A stretch of 64,000 nucleotides of DNA, from NCBI RefSeq assembly GCF_018139545.1, contig NZ_JAGSPJ010000002.1:248001-312000 (forward strand). The letters are read 5' to 3'. This DNA comes from Affinundibacterium fentianense. GTDB lineage: Bacteria; Pseudomonadota; Gammaproteobacteria; Burkholderiales; Burkholderiaceae_D. Below are positions 36,937-46,467 of the stretch, in pieces (position 1 is the stretch's first letter; each line of letters starts with the position of its first letter). Both the position numbers and the translations under genes were made by a program. The notes beneath the pieces are model-generated. The model did not search any database. It was not told where the DNA came from and saw nothing but the letters and a program-made list of their open reading frames with translations.

Positions 36937-39900
36937 TTAGTTGTACTCAATTTTTACATGCCCAGGGCTCAACCAATCACCCAGCTTTTTACGTAACTGA
37001 TCATCCGGATTCACTCGCCAGGCATCCGACAAATACAATTCAGCCGCAGCCATTTGATTTGCATAATCAATCAATACTGGGCATCCTTCCTGATTCAAAT
37101 GTGCTTGTAAGATTTCGGCTAACTTCCGCGTATCCGCATTCGCATCGAGCTTAATACGCAGCCCCTGCGAAAACTGTACGCGTGCCCGGCCAATATCCAT
37201 CACTTTTTCTGCGGTAATCCGTAGACCTCCATTAAAGCGATCTTCTGACACTTTTCCCATCACCGCGAGAAACTCATCTTCTTTGAAAATCCCTTTAAAC
37301 TCCTCCGCCATTTCACCATACACCGTCACTTCCACAACGGCCGTCCCATCGTCCAAAGTAACGATCAATAGACGGCCGCGCTGCGTCATTTGTGTGCGTA
37401 ATCCGGCAATCACGCCACCGATCAAACGCAAGTCGCGTGAAGGTTCAACTTTTGCCAACGTTGTTTTTATAAACTGTCGCACTTCCGGAGCATAAGCATC
37501 AAACAGGTGCCCGGATAAATAGAAGCCAAGCGCTTGCTTTTCTTCGAGTAACCGCTGGCGATCACTCCAATGTTCTGCCTTCACATACTCAGGTGGCGGA
37601 ATCATGTCATCGTCATCACCAAATAAGCTGACTTGATTTGCTGAAGCTTCGGCTTGCTCAGCAACTTCCAAAGCAAAATCGACAGTCGCCAGCAACACAG
37701 CTCTATCCTGTTTTAAACAATCCATCGCTCCCGCTCGAATTAAAGATTCAATCGTGCGGCGATTGACTTGACGTTTGTCGACGCGTTTGCAGAAATCGAA
37801 TAGGTCAGTAAATGCCCCACCCTCGTTCCGAGCGTTGACGATGCTCTCGATCGCATTTTGTCCTGATCCCTTTACTGCACCAAGTCCATAACGAATTTGC
37901 GTTGCCTTTTTCCCTGCCTCGCCAACTGGCATAAAACGATAATCAGACTGATTGATATCAGGGGCAAGCATTTTCAACTTACAAACATCAATGGCATCCT
38001 CAACCAGAATTTTCACTTTGTCTGTATCGTCCATCGCCAGCGACATATTGGCTGCCATAAACGCGGCGGGATGGTGGGCTTTCAAGTACGCAGTGTGGTA
38101 GGACAAAAGCGCGTAAGCCGCGGCATGGGATTTATTAAAACCATAGCCCGCGAATTTTTCCATCAAGTCGAAAATTTCATCGGCTTTTTCTTGTGGCAGA
38201 CCATCTTTGGCTGCACCATCGCGGAAAATTTGGCGATGTTCCGCCATCTCCTCGGCTTTCTTTTTACCCATCGCACGACGCAATAAATCCGCACCGCCTA
38301 GTGAGTAACCACCAACCACCTGCGCCATCTGCATAACCTGTTCCTGATACACCATAATGCCGTAGGTTTCGGACAAAATGCCTTCCGTACGCGGATCGGG
38401 ATAATCAAATTTCTCACCGTGCTTACGCTTACAGAAGTCAGGAATCAAATCCATAGGTCCCGGACGATACAATGCCACCAGCGCAATAATGTCTTCAAAA
38501 CGATCAGGGCGCGCGTCTTTCAACATGCCTTGCATGCCGCGACTTTCCAGCTGGAAGACAGCGACGGTTTTTGCTTTAGTGAGAAGTTCGTACGATGCTC
38601 TGTCGTCTAAGGGCAATTTAGATAAATCAAAATCCGCCATCGCTGGATCAAGCATTTTGATGTAGCGCACAGCACGATCTAAAATGGTTAAGGTGGTCAA
38701 ACCCAAAAAGTCGAACTTCACCAAACCGACGGCTTCGACGTCATCTTTATCATATTGCGAGACCACGCCAGAATCACCGCCCTGCGTGTACAGAGGACAG
38801 AAGTCGGTAAGTTTGCCTGGCGCAATTAACACACCACCCGCATGCATACCTATGTTGCGGGTAATACCCTCCACTTGCTGCGCTAAGTCGAGCAAAGTTT
38901 TCACTTCTTCTTCGTTTTCAAGACGCTCAGCCAATAATGGTTCTTCGACGATTGCTTCGGCAATCGTGACTTGCTTCCCTGGTTTAAACGGAATCAGTTT
39001 TGACACGCCATCACAAAACATATAGCCAAAATCGAGCACACGACCTACGTCTCGAATCGCGCCTTTGGCAGCCATGGTTCCAAAGGTCGCAATCTGCGAC
39101 ACCGCCTCTTTACCGTAGCGATCTTTCACGTATTGAATCACGCGATCGCGACCTTCCTGACAGAAGTCAATATCAAAGTCGGGCATGGAGACGCGTTCTG
39201 GATTCAAGAAACGTTCGAACAGCAAATTGTATTGTAGTGGATCGAGATCCGTAATCAGAAGGGCGTATGCGACCAGAGACCCTGCGCCCGATCCACGACC
39301 AGGCCCAACGGGAACCCCATTATTCTTTGCCCATTGAATAAAGTCAGCAACGATCAGAAAGTACCCTGGAAAACCCATTTTAACAATCGTATCTGTCTCA
39401 AACTTTAGACGAGCTTCGTAGCGCTCACGATTTTGTTCACGCTTCAACGGGTCTGGGAATAGATTTTGCAGTCGGAATTCCAATCCCTTTTTTGCTTCAT
39501 GAACCAAGAAGTCATTTAAAGTCATGCCTTCAGGGGTCGGAAAATCAGGTAATTTAGGTTTTCCCAACTCCAATTTGAGATTACATCGCTTGGCAATTTC
39601 AACGGAATTAACTAAGGCTCCAGGGTAATCCGCGAACAAATTTTGCATCTCTTCGCGTGATTTAAAACATTGTTGGTCATTAAATTTGCGAACCCGACGT
39701 CCATTCGCGAGCATCTCGCCTTCGGCAATACATGTACGTGCCTCATGCGCAGTAAAATCATCCTTATTAATAAACTGAATTGGATGCGTGGCAACGACTG
39801 GAAGACCAAGTTTTGCAGCCAACTTAACGGCATGCTTAATATGATTCTCCATATTCGGTTGACCAGCCCGTTGAATCTCAATATAGAAATGATTTGGGAA

Positions 39901-40479
39901 AATTCGCGCCCAGCGTTGCGCATTGCGCTCTGCCATTTCCATATTTCCATTATCGATCGCAATTCCAACGTCGCCAAAATGTGCTCCCGACAGAGCAATA
40001 AGACCTTGCTCTTGGTCATTTTCAAAAATCTCTTGCAGCCATTCAAATCGAATTTCTGCGCGTCCTCGGTGTTGATTTTCGAGCCAAGCCCGTGCCAGTA
40101 ATTCACACAAGCGCAAATATCCATGGTGCGATTTGACCAGCAAAAGTAAGCGTGACGCTTTATCCCTATCGGCATCGTTGCTAATCCAAACATCGCAGCC
40201 AGCGATCGGTTTCACGCCTTTACCACGCGCCGTTTTATAAAACTTAACAAGTCCGAACAAATTACTAAGATCGGTCAAAGCAAGCGCGGCCTGTTTGTCT
40301 TTGACGGCAGCCTTGACCACATCATCAATGCGTACTAACCCATCGACAATCGAATATTCGGAATGCATGCGCAAGTGAACAAATTGAGGAAAAGCTCCTA
40401 CCTCCGTTGGGTTTCGAGGAGATTGGGTAGAAGATGCAAGAGCATCGGAAGTTGGCACAATAGCGAGATCTGTATTCAT
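36937..40479 (-). CDS. dnaE: DNA polymerase III alpha subunit
   Basis: The replicative polymerase, 1180 residues, close to the usual DnaE length. The PHP domain opens FVHLRMHSEYSIVDGLVRID. The polymerase core has VGPGRGSGAGSLVAYAL, the catalytic aspartates in PDFDIDFCQEGRDRVIQYV, FGTMAAKGAIRDVGRVL and FNKSHAAAYALLSYHTAYLK. An OB fold and the beta-clamp/tau-binding tail follow. The N-terminus carries about 30 extra residues before the PHP domain. A single housekeeping gene, followed by the O-antigen ligase and msbA. Confidence 0.98.
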   Translation of the reverse strand: MNTDLAIVPTSDALASSTQSPRNPTEVGAFPQFVHLRMHSEYSIVDGLVRIDDVVKAAVKDKQAALALTDLSNLFGLVKFYKTARGKGVKPIAGCDVWISNDADRDKASRLLLLVKSHHGYLRLCELLARAWLENQHRGRAEIRFEWLQEIFENDQEQGLIALSGAHFGDVGIAIDNGNMEMAERNAQRWARIFPNHFYIEIQRAGQPNMENHIKHAVKLAAKLGLPVVATHPIQFINKDDFTAHEARTCIAEGEMLANGRRVRKFNDQQCFKSREEMQNLFADYPGALVNSVEIAKRCNLKLELGKPKLPDFPTPEGMTLNDFLVHEAKKGLEFRLQNLFPDPLKREQNRERYEARLKFETDTIVKMGFPGYFLIVADFIQWAKNNGVPVGPGRGSGAGSLVAYALLITDLDPLQYNLLFERFLNPERVSMPDFDIDFCQEGRDRVIQYVKDRYGKEAVSQIATFGTMAAKGAIRDVGRVLDFGYMFCDGVSKLIPFKPGKQVTIAEAIVEEPLLAERLENEEEVKTLLDLAQQVEGITRNIGMHAGGVLIAPGKLTDFCPLYTQGGDSGVVSQYDKDDVEAVGLVKFDFLGLTTLTILDRAVRYIKMLDPAMADFDLSKLPLDDRASYELLTKAKTVAVFQLESRGMQGMLKDARPDRFEDIIALVALYRPGPMDLIPDFCKRKHGEKFDYPDPRTEGILSETYGIMVYQEQVMQMAQVVGGYSLGGADLLRRAMGKKKAEEMAEHRQIFRDGAAKDGLPQEKADEIFDLMEKFAGYGFNKSHAAAYALLSYHTAYLKAHHPAAFMAANMSLAMDDTDKVKILVEDAIDVCKLKMLAPDINQSDYRFMPVGEAGKKATQIRYGLGAVKGSGQNAIESIVNARNEGGAFTDLFDFCKRVDKRQVNRRTIESLIRAGAMDCLKQDRAVLLATVDFALEVAEQAEASANQVSLFGDDDDMIPPPEYVKAEHWSDRQRLLEEKQALGFYLSGHLFDAYAPEVRQFIKTTLAKVEPSRDLRLIGGVIAGLRTQMTQRGRLLIVTLDDGTAVVEVTVYGEMAEEFKGIFKEDEFLAVMGKVSEDRFNGGLRITAEKVMDIGRARVQFSQGLRIKLDANADTRKLAEILQAHLNQEGCPVLIDYANQMAAAELYLSDAWRVNPDDQLRKKLGDWLSPGHVKIEYN

Positions 40480-40621
40480 CCCGCTATTTTACCGTGTTGC
40501 GGCGAGCTTGAGAGGCAAAGATAGATGATTAGCATCGTCACGACCGAGCTGCGATAGCAACTGTCGTCATAACATCTCAAGTCACTTTTGCTTAGAAATA
40601 ATCAATCAGATTGCATAATTT

Positions 40622-42034
40622 TCAATCAAAATATAATCGTTCAGTGTTGAAAAAGACCTTATCTTCCTCATCTTCACACGCGAGTTCAAGAAACCCAGTT
40701 TCTATCAATTCCTGCAAGCCGAGTAAGCATTTTTGCTCGGGAATAGGCAAGTGTTTCTCTTGGAACTGCTCAATCACAAGTTTCACCGGTTTACCCAATT
40801 CGCAGAGCAACCATAAGTCTTGCAACTCATTCGCTTTCAAGTGCACCGGGCTGCGTGCGAGCTTTTGTTCAAAATAATGCGTCGCTTTGATCTTTGATTC
40901 TTTAGAAATAGCAATGACAGCGCGCCTTCTTGCCCAAAAGATTGCGTTTGGCCAGCGGCTCTCACGTTGATAATACTGCCATTGCGTTTGCAAATACTGC
41001 CTAAAATCTTGCTCAATTGCTTGCGCATAAGCCCCTAGCAATTCGCCCCGAGAAAATAAACGATCAACAGCAATGAAAGCACCATGTATACCACTGGCGA
41101 GTGCACGTGGAATTCCAGAAGAAGAAATTGGATCATAGGAGGCAACGGCATCACCAACTGCAACCCAATCTTGACCACCAGCTTGCTTCAAATAAGATGA
41201 GAAACAAGGAAATGAGCGTGGGTTATCTTGAAACAATAGGAATTTCGCTTGCTCGCCCATGATTGGTAACTCACTTAGCAATGACTGCCAAATTTCGCTA
41301 TTGCAAATTTGCATTTTGTGGGCGATATCGGGATCCGTCATGAGCATGACCGAGACTCTCCCGTCAGACATCGGAGAAATATGCCACCAACCATATTCAC
41401 AAGCCTCAACCTGACTCACTATTTTTTCACGACGAGTTGCTGGCACGTCCGCCACGCATGCAATGCCGATCAAACGATCATGTACAGTGAGCGCTAAATT
41501 CAAATTCGTACGCATCACACCGCGCCGGCCAGTCGCATCAATAATATATTTACAAAAGATCGTTTGCATCTGCTGATCTTTGGACTTCACTTCAACGCGC
41601 CACCCTCCCTCTTCTTGACGATTACAAGTAATAACTTGGGTGTCCGACACCAATTTGCCGCCTTGTTTTACAAACGCGTTTGCCAACATTTGTTCAAACG
41701 CGAGACGATCCAAATTCCAGCCAGTACCGTGAGGCGTAAACATATAACCCAATTGGCGCTGCACCTCGTTTCCCCAAGCGACTTGACTGTAATATGGTGT
41801 TAAGTTTTGAATTTGTGAAAACGTTTCCCAAACATCGAGATATTCAAGTGTAGAACGTACGCCAGATGAAAGTGATTCTCCATATTTATGTTCAGAATAA
41901 TCACTCCGCTCAATCAACATCACATCCACATCGCGACGCTTCAACAAGGCAATGCCAGCGGAAGTTCCAGCCGGACCACCACCCAAGACCAACACATCGA
42001 GCCTTTGTACTTTGCCAGTTTGCAACGCATCCAT
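40622..42034 (-). CDS. FAD-dependent oxidoreductase, halogenase/LodB-like
   Basis: A 470-residue flavoprotein. The FAD-binding GGGPAGTSAGIALLKRR is at residues 18-34, with a second FAD motif GDAVASYDPISSSGIPRALA at about 300. It belongs to the group that includes flavin halogenases, geranylgeranyl-reductase-like proteins and the LodB/GoxB/QhpG enzymes that modify peptide side chains. The segment GWWHISPMSDGR is reminiscent of the halogenase WxWxIP region but is not a clean match, so halogenation is not asserted. A sigma-54 promoter nearly identical to that of the repeat-peptide gene lies upstream, which links it to that cluster. It may hydroxylate, halogenate or oxidise the peptide. The substrate is inference. 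Confidence 0.8.
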   Translation of the reverse strand: MDALQTGKVQRLDVLVLGGGPAGTSAGIALLKRRDVDVMLIERSDYSEHKYGESLSSGVRSTLEYLDVWETFSQIQNLTPYYSQVAWGNEVQRQLGYMFTPHGTGWNLDRLAFEQMLANAFVKQGGKLVSDTQVITCNRQEEGGWRVEVKSKDQQMQTIFCKYIIDATGRRGVMRTNLNLALTVHDRLIGIACVADVPATRREKIVSQVEACEYGWWHISPMSDGRVSVMLMTDPDIAHKMQICNSEIWQSLLSELPIMGEQAKFLLFQDNPRSFPCFSSYLKQAGGQDWVAVGDAVASYDPISSSGIPRALASGIHGAFIAVDRLFSRGELLGAYAQAIEQDFRQYLQTQWQYYQRESRWPNAIFWARRRAVIAISKESKIKATHYFEQKLARSPVHLKANELQDLWLLCELGKPVKLVIEQFQEKHLPIPEQKCLLGLQELIETGFLELACEDEEDKVFFNTERLYFD

Positions 42035-42115
42035 ATAATTTGCCTTTTTTCATCGATACTCTGTGAACCAACAAAAAACGCTGCCAACGTTCACAACGAT
42101 CTATTTAGGTGCTAT

Positions 42116-42132
42116 TGCAAATCACATGCCAG
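42116..42132 (-). promoter_or_regulatory. Sigma-54 promoter of the flavoprotein gene
   Basis: On the minus strand CTGGCATGTGATTTGCA has GG and GC separated by 10 bp, matching the TGGCAC-N5-TTGCA consensus with one change (T for C). The start site would fall near 42105, leaving about 70 bases before the ATG. The element shares TGGCAT-N5-TTGCA with the one at 50782-50798. Confidence 0.85.
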
Positions 42133-42313
42133 CATTGGTCGATGTTAAAGTGCTTGAGCATTTAGGAGAAAGGCATGAATTATGCTTAAGTTCTCAAAGA
42201 ATTGAGTGCATTGAAAAGAGTACAGTTGAATATCGATGCAAAAGGTACAATAGGGGCAGCAATGTTCCGCGAATCTTCGTCGCATTGGACGCACCAACAA
42301 TATGTAAAAATTT

Positions 42314-42336
42314 CGTGTAAATTGATTTTTTACACG
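42314..42336. repeat. Inverted repeat upstream of the sigma-54 activator gene
   Basis: CGTGTAAA at 42314-42321 and TTTACACG at 42329-42336, a perfect 8-bp inverted repeat with 7-bp spacing, 52 bp before the activator start and in the shared region with the flavoprotein. It may be an operator or activator-binding site. The 10-mer ACACGTAAAA within it also occurs near 54594, upstream of the second kinase gene. Confidence 0.5.
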
Positions 42337-42387
42337 TAAAATAATTTTATTTATGACAATCAAACCCGTTTTTTACATCTAGTCACA

Positions 42388-43947
42388 ATGTCGAACGCCG
42401 ATTACACCATCACCTCGCCTTTGGCACTAACAACCGGCAACAGCCGCCCATTGCTCAGTTTCACGATTGCGTGGCATCCTGACACTGCGCGTATCGGTGA
42501 ACAATTTATTGGAACCACAGAGGCCGGATTAATTGAGCTCAGTCGCTTTGTACCAGGTTTTCGCCACGTCAATGGCGACGCGCTGCCGCTAGGGCACGGT
42601 GGAATATCCCGCGATCCTCTTCGAATCGTCCGCGACAACAGCGATGGCATCACCATTTGCCCTCCCAATAGCAGAATGGTCGTTGAGATAAATGGTGAGG
42701 AAATTAAAGAGCCGCGCTATATCAATCCTGACCAGATCAACGCAGGTGTGATTTTGACTTTAGGACGGGCAATTTTTATCTGCATTCATTGGATGCGTTG
42801 TTTGCCAAAAAATAATCCGGTTGAAGGCTTTATTGGTGTTGGCAGCAGTGCCATATTCACCCGCGATCTGATTCGCCTCGCTGCGACCAATGACAATACC
42901 GTCTTATTATTGGGCGAAACCGGAACTGGCAAAGAAGTTGCCGCGCAGTCCATTCATAATTTAAGCAAACGTTCGAGCCAAAAAATGGTATCGGTCAATA
43001 TGGCGGCCTTGAATGAGTCCTTAGCAGCGGCTGATTTGTTTGGCGCAACCAAAGGTGCTTATACTGGTGCACAAAACAGCCGTGATGGCTATTTTAGCGA
43101 GGCACAAAATTCGACATTATTCCTTGACGAGATTGGCAATACACCATTACCCGTTCAACCGATGCTCCTGAGAGTATTAGAAAACGGTGAATATCGCCCA
43201 CTAGGCGCTACGAGAGATGCACGATCGACGGCGAGATTGATTACCGCAACCGATCAAGATCTCTATCACACCAATTTCAACCATGCTTTAGTTCGACGCC
43301 TTGAGAGTTTCATCATTCGCATTCCACCATTACGCGCACGTCGCGAAGACATTGGCCTACTCATCTGCCATATGGCAAAACGCGCTGACTTCGCGCAAAT
43401 TAACCTTGGTCTAATTCCGCCATCACTGATAAGCGAATTGCTCAACTTTGAATGGCCTGGAAATATTCGTCAGCTCAGCAACGTCATTAAGCGAGCTTTA
43501 CTCTCATTGCAAATGGGCGAGTTTCCCCATCTAAGCAATATGGTCGAACCACCTAGAATCACGGTCACCCAAAGTGCTGAGCTACGTCGCTTAGCGACTG
43601 CTTCGAGTAACGCTGCGGTGCCGCCGACGACCTTCAGCGAAGCAGAACAAGCTCCAACAGAACGCAAAAAATTAAAAAATCTAACCGAACAAGATGTGAT
43701 CGATGCAATGAATCGACATGGTTGGACTATTCAATACGCGGCTGAAGATTTAGGAATTTCACGCCCTTCAATGTATAAATTGATCGAAGCCAACGCGCAA
43801 ATTCGCCGAATAGAACAAATTCCGGCAGAAGAAATTCGTCAAGAATTTTATGCTGTGGATATGGTGGTCGAATCCTGTGCTGCCAATTTAAAGACACCCA
43901 CCGAAGCACTTCGCCGGCACTTGCGCGGCTTAGGTTGGATTAAATAA
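42388..43947 (+). CDS. Sigma-54-dependent activator with FHA-like N-terminal domain
   Basis: A 519-residue enhancer-binding protein. Residues about 35-130 look like a forkhead-associated domain (ISRDPLRIVRDN, ICPPNSRMVVEINGEE), a fold that reads phosphothreonine; the classical His after Ser-Arg is replaced. The AAA+ domain has Walker A GETGTGKE at 176-183, the sigma-54 contact loop GAYTGA at 223-228 (Phe to Tyr, common) and Walker B LFLDEI. A C-terminal Fis-type helix-turn-helix follows (NRHGWTIQYAAEDLGISRPS). It is next to a Hanks-type kinase gene, so kinase phosphorylation could be sensed by FHA, then activate sigma-54 promoters such as those at 42116 and 50782. The family is firm; the circuit is inference. 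Confidence 0.92.
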   Translation: MSNADYTITSPLALTTGNSRPLLSFTIAWHPDTARIGEQFIGTTEAGLIELSRFVPGFRHVNGDALPLGHGGISRDPLRIVRDNSDGITICPPNSRMVVEINGEEIKEPRYINPDQINAGVILTLGRAIFICIHWMRCLPKNNPVEGFIGVGSSAIFTRDLIRLAATNDNTVLLLGETGTGKEVAAQSIHNLSKRSSQKMVSVNMAALNESLAAADLFGATKGAYTGAQNSRDGYFSEAQNSTLFLDEIGNTPLPVQPMLLRVLENGEYRPLGATRDARSTARLITATDQDLYHTNFNHALVRRLESFIIRIPPLRARREDIGLLICHMAKRADFAQINLGLIPPSLISELLNFEWPGNIRQLSNVIKRALLSLQMGEFPHLSNMVEPPRITVTQSAELRRLATASSNAAVPPTTFSEAEQAPTERKKLKNLTEQDVIDAMNRHGWTIQYAAEDLGISRPSMYKLIEANAQIRRIEQIPAEEIRQEFYAVDMVVESCAANLKTPTEALRRHLRGLGWIK

Positions 43948-44058
43948 AACTCTAGCGATATTTTCTCAATATCGGCCAAATGAACCTAGATTAATACCCA
44001 GAACCGACAACCAATATGCCAAGTTAGATGAACGATTTTCCACTTCCATCGTACTTGG

Positions 44059-46242
44059 CTACCGCAAATATTTTGGATCGCGCCGCAACGCTAACAATTC
44101 TGGTTCTGCTTCAATCAATTTATTTGGGTAACCAAACTCTTTGGATTTCACGATCGCCGCCAACGCTTGCGCACGCATATCAATCATTTCATAGCTAACC
44201 GCAGCCCGAAATTGAATCTCTGCACTATTTGGAGCAAGTGCAAGAGCCTGCTGAACAAAGTTCAACGACTCCGCATTCTCACCTAATTTTGCCGTGTAAA
44301 GTCCCATCAAAGAAATTAAATTTGCATCATGCGGTGTAATTTGAAGACGACCTTGCAATAAATTTCTTGCTTTCGCATAGGCAGATTTTGCAATATCAGC
44401 CTTCCCCGGTAACCATGACAAACTCTCAGCAAGTCTCGCCCAAGCTTGAAAATCTTTAGGATTTCCCTTGTCTTCACTCACTGCACTTTCAAATGCATTT
44501 GCAGCACCGACATAGTCACCTCGAGTAAACAGCGTATTACCGAGCGCACTAAACAATTCAGCTCCCGGTCGAATCTTAATGCCAGTCTGTAATTCTTGAA
44601 TACTATCTTCCGCACGATTCAAAGCAAGTAAAGTTTGCGCCAATCCAATATAAGATGCGCTCGCATCGGGTTTGATTTGCAGACTCAATCGATAAGCAAT
44701 TTCAGCTGCTTTAAAATCATTCTGAGCAAGGTAAATCTTTGCCATTTGATCCGCAAAAATCCTCTCGGAAGGATGATTTTTTTGCACCAATTTGACCTTC
44801 GTCAACGCCTCATCAAGACGGCCTGCTCGTATCAATACCTCAATTTGTGCACTGATCGCTAAAACGCTATTTGGATCCAAAGCCAGTGCCCGTTCGATGT
44901 CAGCAAATGCATCCTGAAATTGATCTTGTAATTCATACACTTTGGCCATTGCAACATGACTTAATGCCAGAAAATCATTTGAATCCACAGCTTGTTTTGC
45001 CTCGCTTTCTGCTTTCTGCAACCAAACTGTATTTTGGCGATCAGTCAGATAACGTTGACTATGCACCAAGGAAAGACTGGCAATCGCCGCGGCATGATTC
45101 GGTGACCTATCGATAATTCGCTGAAAATGCTGTTCGGCGCGATCCAGCATTGCAACTCGATCAAAATTATTCAAGGCATCAAGGCCCAATTGCATTTCGC
45201 GCGACTCAGAGTAGGTCTGTAGACCTTCACGCATTTGCGGCCAATAAGGTTGCGAATACCATGCGCCAATCATCGCACTGACAAGCAATACCGTCAGGCC
45301 CGTGCGTCTGCTATTTTTAACGAAGCCGCTCCAATTAAATTTTTTGTTCTCCGGCACTAGCGGCACACTCAATTTCAATGCTGAAAGGTTGAATGTGCCA
45401 GAGTTTAACGAAACCGCATCAATCGCAGCGATCTGAGCACACTGATTAGCGACCTCTTGCATCGTGCCAATACGATGCTCAATCTGCCGAGTTGTCATGG
45501 CTCGTACGAGTTGACGCAAGACCAATGGCAAGTTGTCAGGCCAAGGCCATTGATCAGAATTAGATTGAATGACGGCGGCAGCTAAAGCGAGTCCCGATAA
45601 ACTAGCAAATGGTCGCGCCCCCGTCAGCAATTCGTACAGAATCACGCCCAAGGCGTAGATATCAGCACTCGCTTGTAACGGTGCACCCGTCAATATTTCA
45701 GGAGCCATATAGGCAATTGTGCCCTGAGGATCAGCTTGGACAAGCGAAGTTGTCGCATCTCGATCGGCCTGCGTCGCCAACCCAAAATCTAAGATCCGCA
45801 CCACACCACTTGGCTCTTGCATTAAATTTGAAGGTTTTAAGTCACCATGCACAAGACCCGCAGCATGCGCTTCTTGCATCGCTTGGGCAATTTGTAAGAC
45901 GATATCAATAACATGTGAAATGCTTGGAGTTTGAGTCTCAAGAACTTGACGCAAGGTTCGTCCGGGTACTAACTCCATCACAATTGCTTGGGATTCGCCA
46001 GCTTGTTCCAGAGCATGTACTTTAACAAATGCCGCATGCTGTAATGATGCAGCAAGTCTCGCTTCTTTAAGTAAATCGAGACCCGTCGCGAAATTCTTCA
46101 GATATTTAATCGCAACTTGTCGATGCAATTTTGCATCCCAAGCTTGATAGACGTGACCAAAGCCACCCTCGCCTAGACTTTTGCCTAGTTGATAGTGTAA
46201 AAACTGATCGGGTTGTGCAACATTATCTTTGCTAACGGACAT
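44059..46242 (-). CDS. Hanks-type Ser/Thr kinase with TM segment and TPRs (active)
   Basis: 727 residues from ATG 46242 (MSVSKDN). The kinase domain is complete: glycine loop GEGGFGHVY at 24-32, Lys46 in VAIK, HGDLKPSN at 132-139 and DFG at 152-154, then AYMAPE. A single transmembrane segment near residue 320 (TGLTVLLVSAMIGAWY) leads to an extracytoplasmic part of about ten TPR-like repeats (AEQHFQRIIDRSPNHAAAIA, LALDPNSVLAIS). It is paralogous throughout its length to the protein at 52254-54443. It could phosphorylate the FHA activator next door or other proteins of this locus. It has no clear ribosome site. Confidence 0.92.
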   Translation of the reverse strand: MSVSKDNVAQPDQFLHYQLGKSLGEGGFGHVYQAWDAKLHRQVAIKYLKNFATGLDLLKEARLAASLQHAAFVKVHALEQAGESQAIVMELVPGRTLRQVLETQTPSISHVIDIVLQIAQAMQEAHAAGLVHGDLKPSNLMQEPSGVVRILDFGLATQADRDATTSLVQADPQGTIAYMAPEILTGAPLQASADIYALGVILYELLTGARPFASLSGLALAAAVIQSNSDQWPWPDNLPLVLRQLVRAMTTRQIEHRIGTMQEVANQCAQIAAIDAVSLNSGTFNLSALKLSVPLVPENKKFNWSGFVKNSRRTGLTVLLVSAMIGAWYSQPYWPQMREGLQTYSESREMQLGLDALNNFDRVAMLDRAEQHFQRIIDRSPNHAAAIASLSLVHSQRYLTDRQNTVWLQKAESEAKQAVDSNDFLALSHVAMAKVYELQDQFQDAFADIERALALDPNSVLAISAQIEVLIRAGRLDEALTKVKLVQKNHPSERIFADQMAKIYLAQNDFKAAEIAYRLSLQIKPDASASYIGLAQTLLALNRAEDSIQELQTGIKIRPGAELFSALGNTLFTRGDYVGAANAFESAVSEDKGNPKDFQAWARLAESLSWLPGKADIAKSAYAKARNLLQGRLQITPHDANLISLMGLYTAKLGENAESLNFVQQALALAPNSAEIQFRAAVSYEMIDMRAQALAAIVKSKEFGYPNKLIEAEPELLALRRDPKYLR

Positions 46243-46357
46243 GAACAATACTGGCGATTTTCGAATTTCAGGTTGACCGCCTATTCTAACTCGAATTCCA
46301 CTCGAGAAAGGTATTCAATGGCAGGAACAACAACATTCGGTTCTATCGTACAAAGCA

Positions 46358-46453
46358 ATGAGTGCAATCGGTCGAGAAATTGGCATAGCCGATCTGAAGT
46401 GTAGCGCCGGTGCTGCAAAAAAAGTTTTAGATGGTTTTATGTCGAAAATATAA
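46358..46453 (+). pseudogene. Possible HU-like fragment
   Basis: A 31-codon frame ending in a tight TAA: residues MSAIGREIGIADLKCSAGAA then KKVLDGFMSKI. The pattern of a small helix with G-I then AKKVLDGF is like the N-terminal helices of HU-family DNA-binding proteins. The same frame is open upstream to 46274 without a start. It has no ribosome site and no downstream rest of HU. It lies divergently beside the kinase gene. It is either a remnant or coincidence, and I rate it low. Confidence 0.2.
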
Positions 46454-46467
46454 TTAGACGCAGCGCT

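Noticed and set aside
40622..42034. Definite tryptophan halogenase call
   Set aside because: The WxWxIP motif is only partly matched and the catalytic Lys cannot be placed with certainty.
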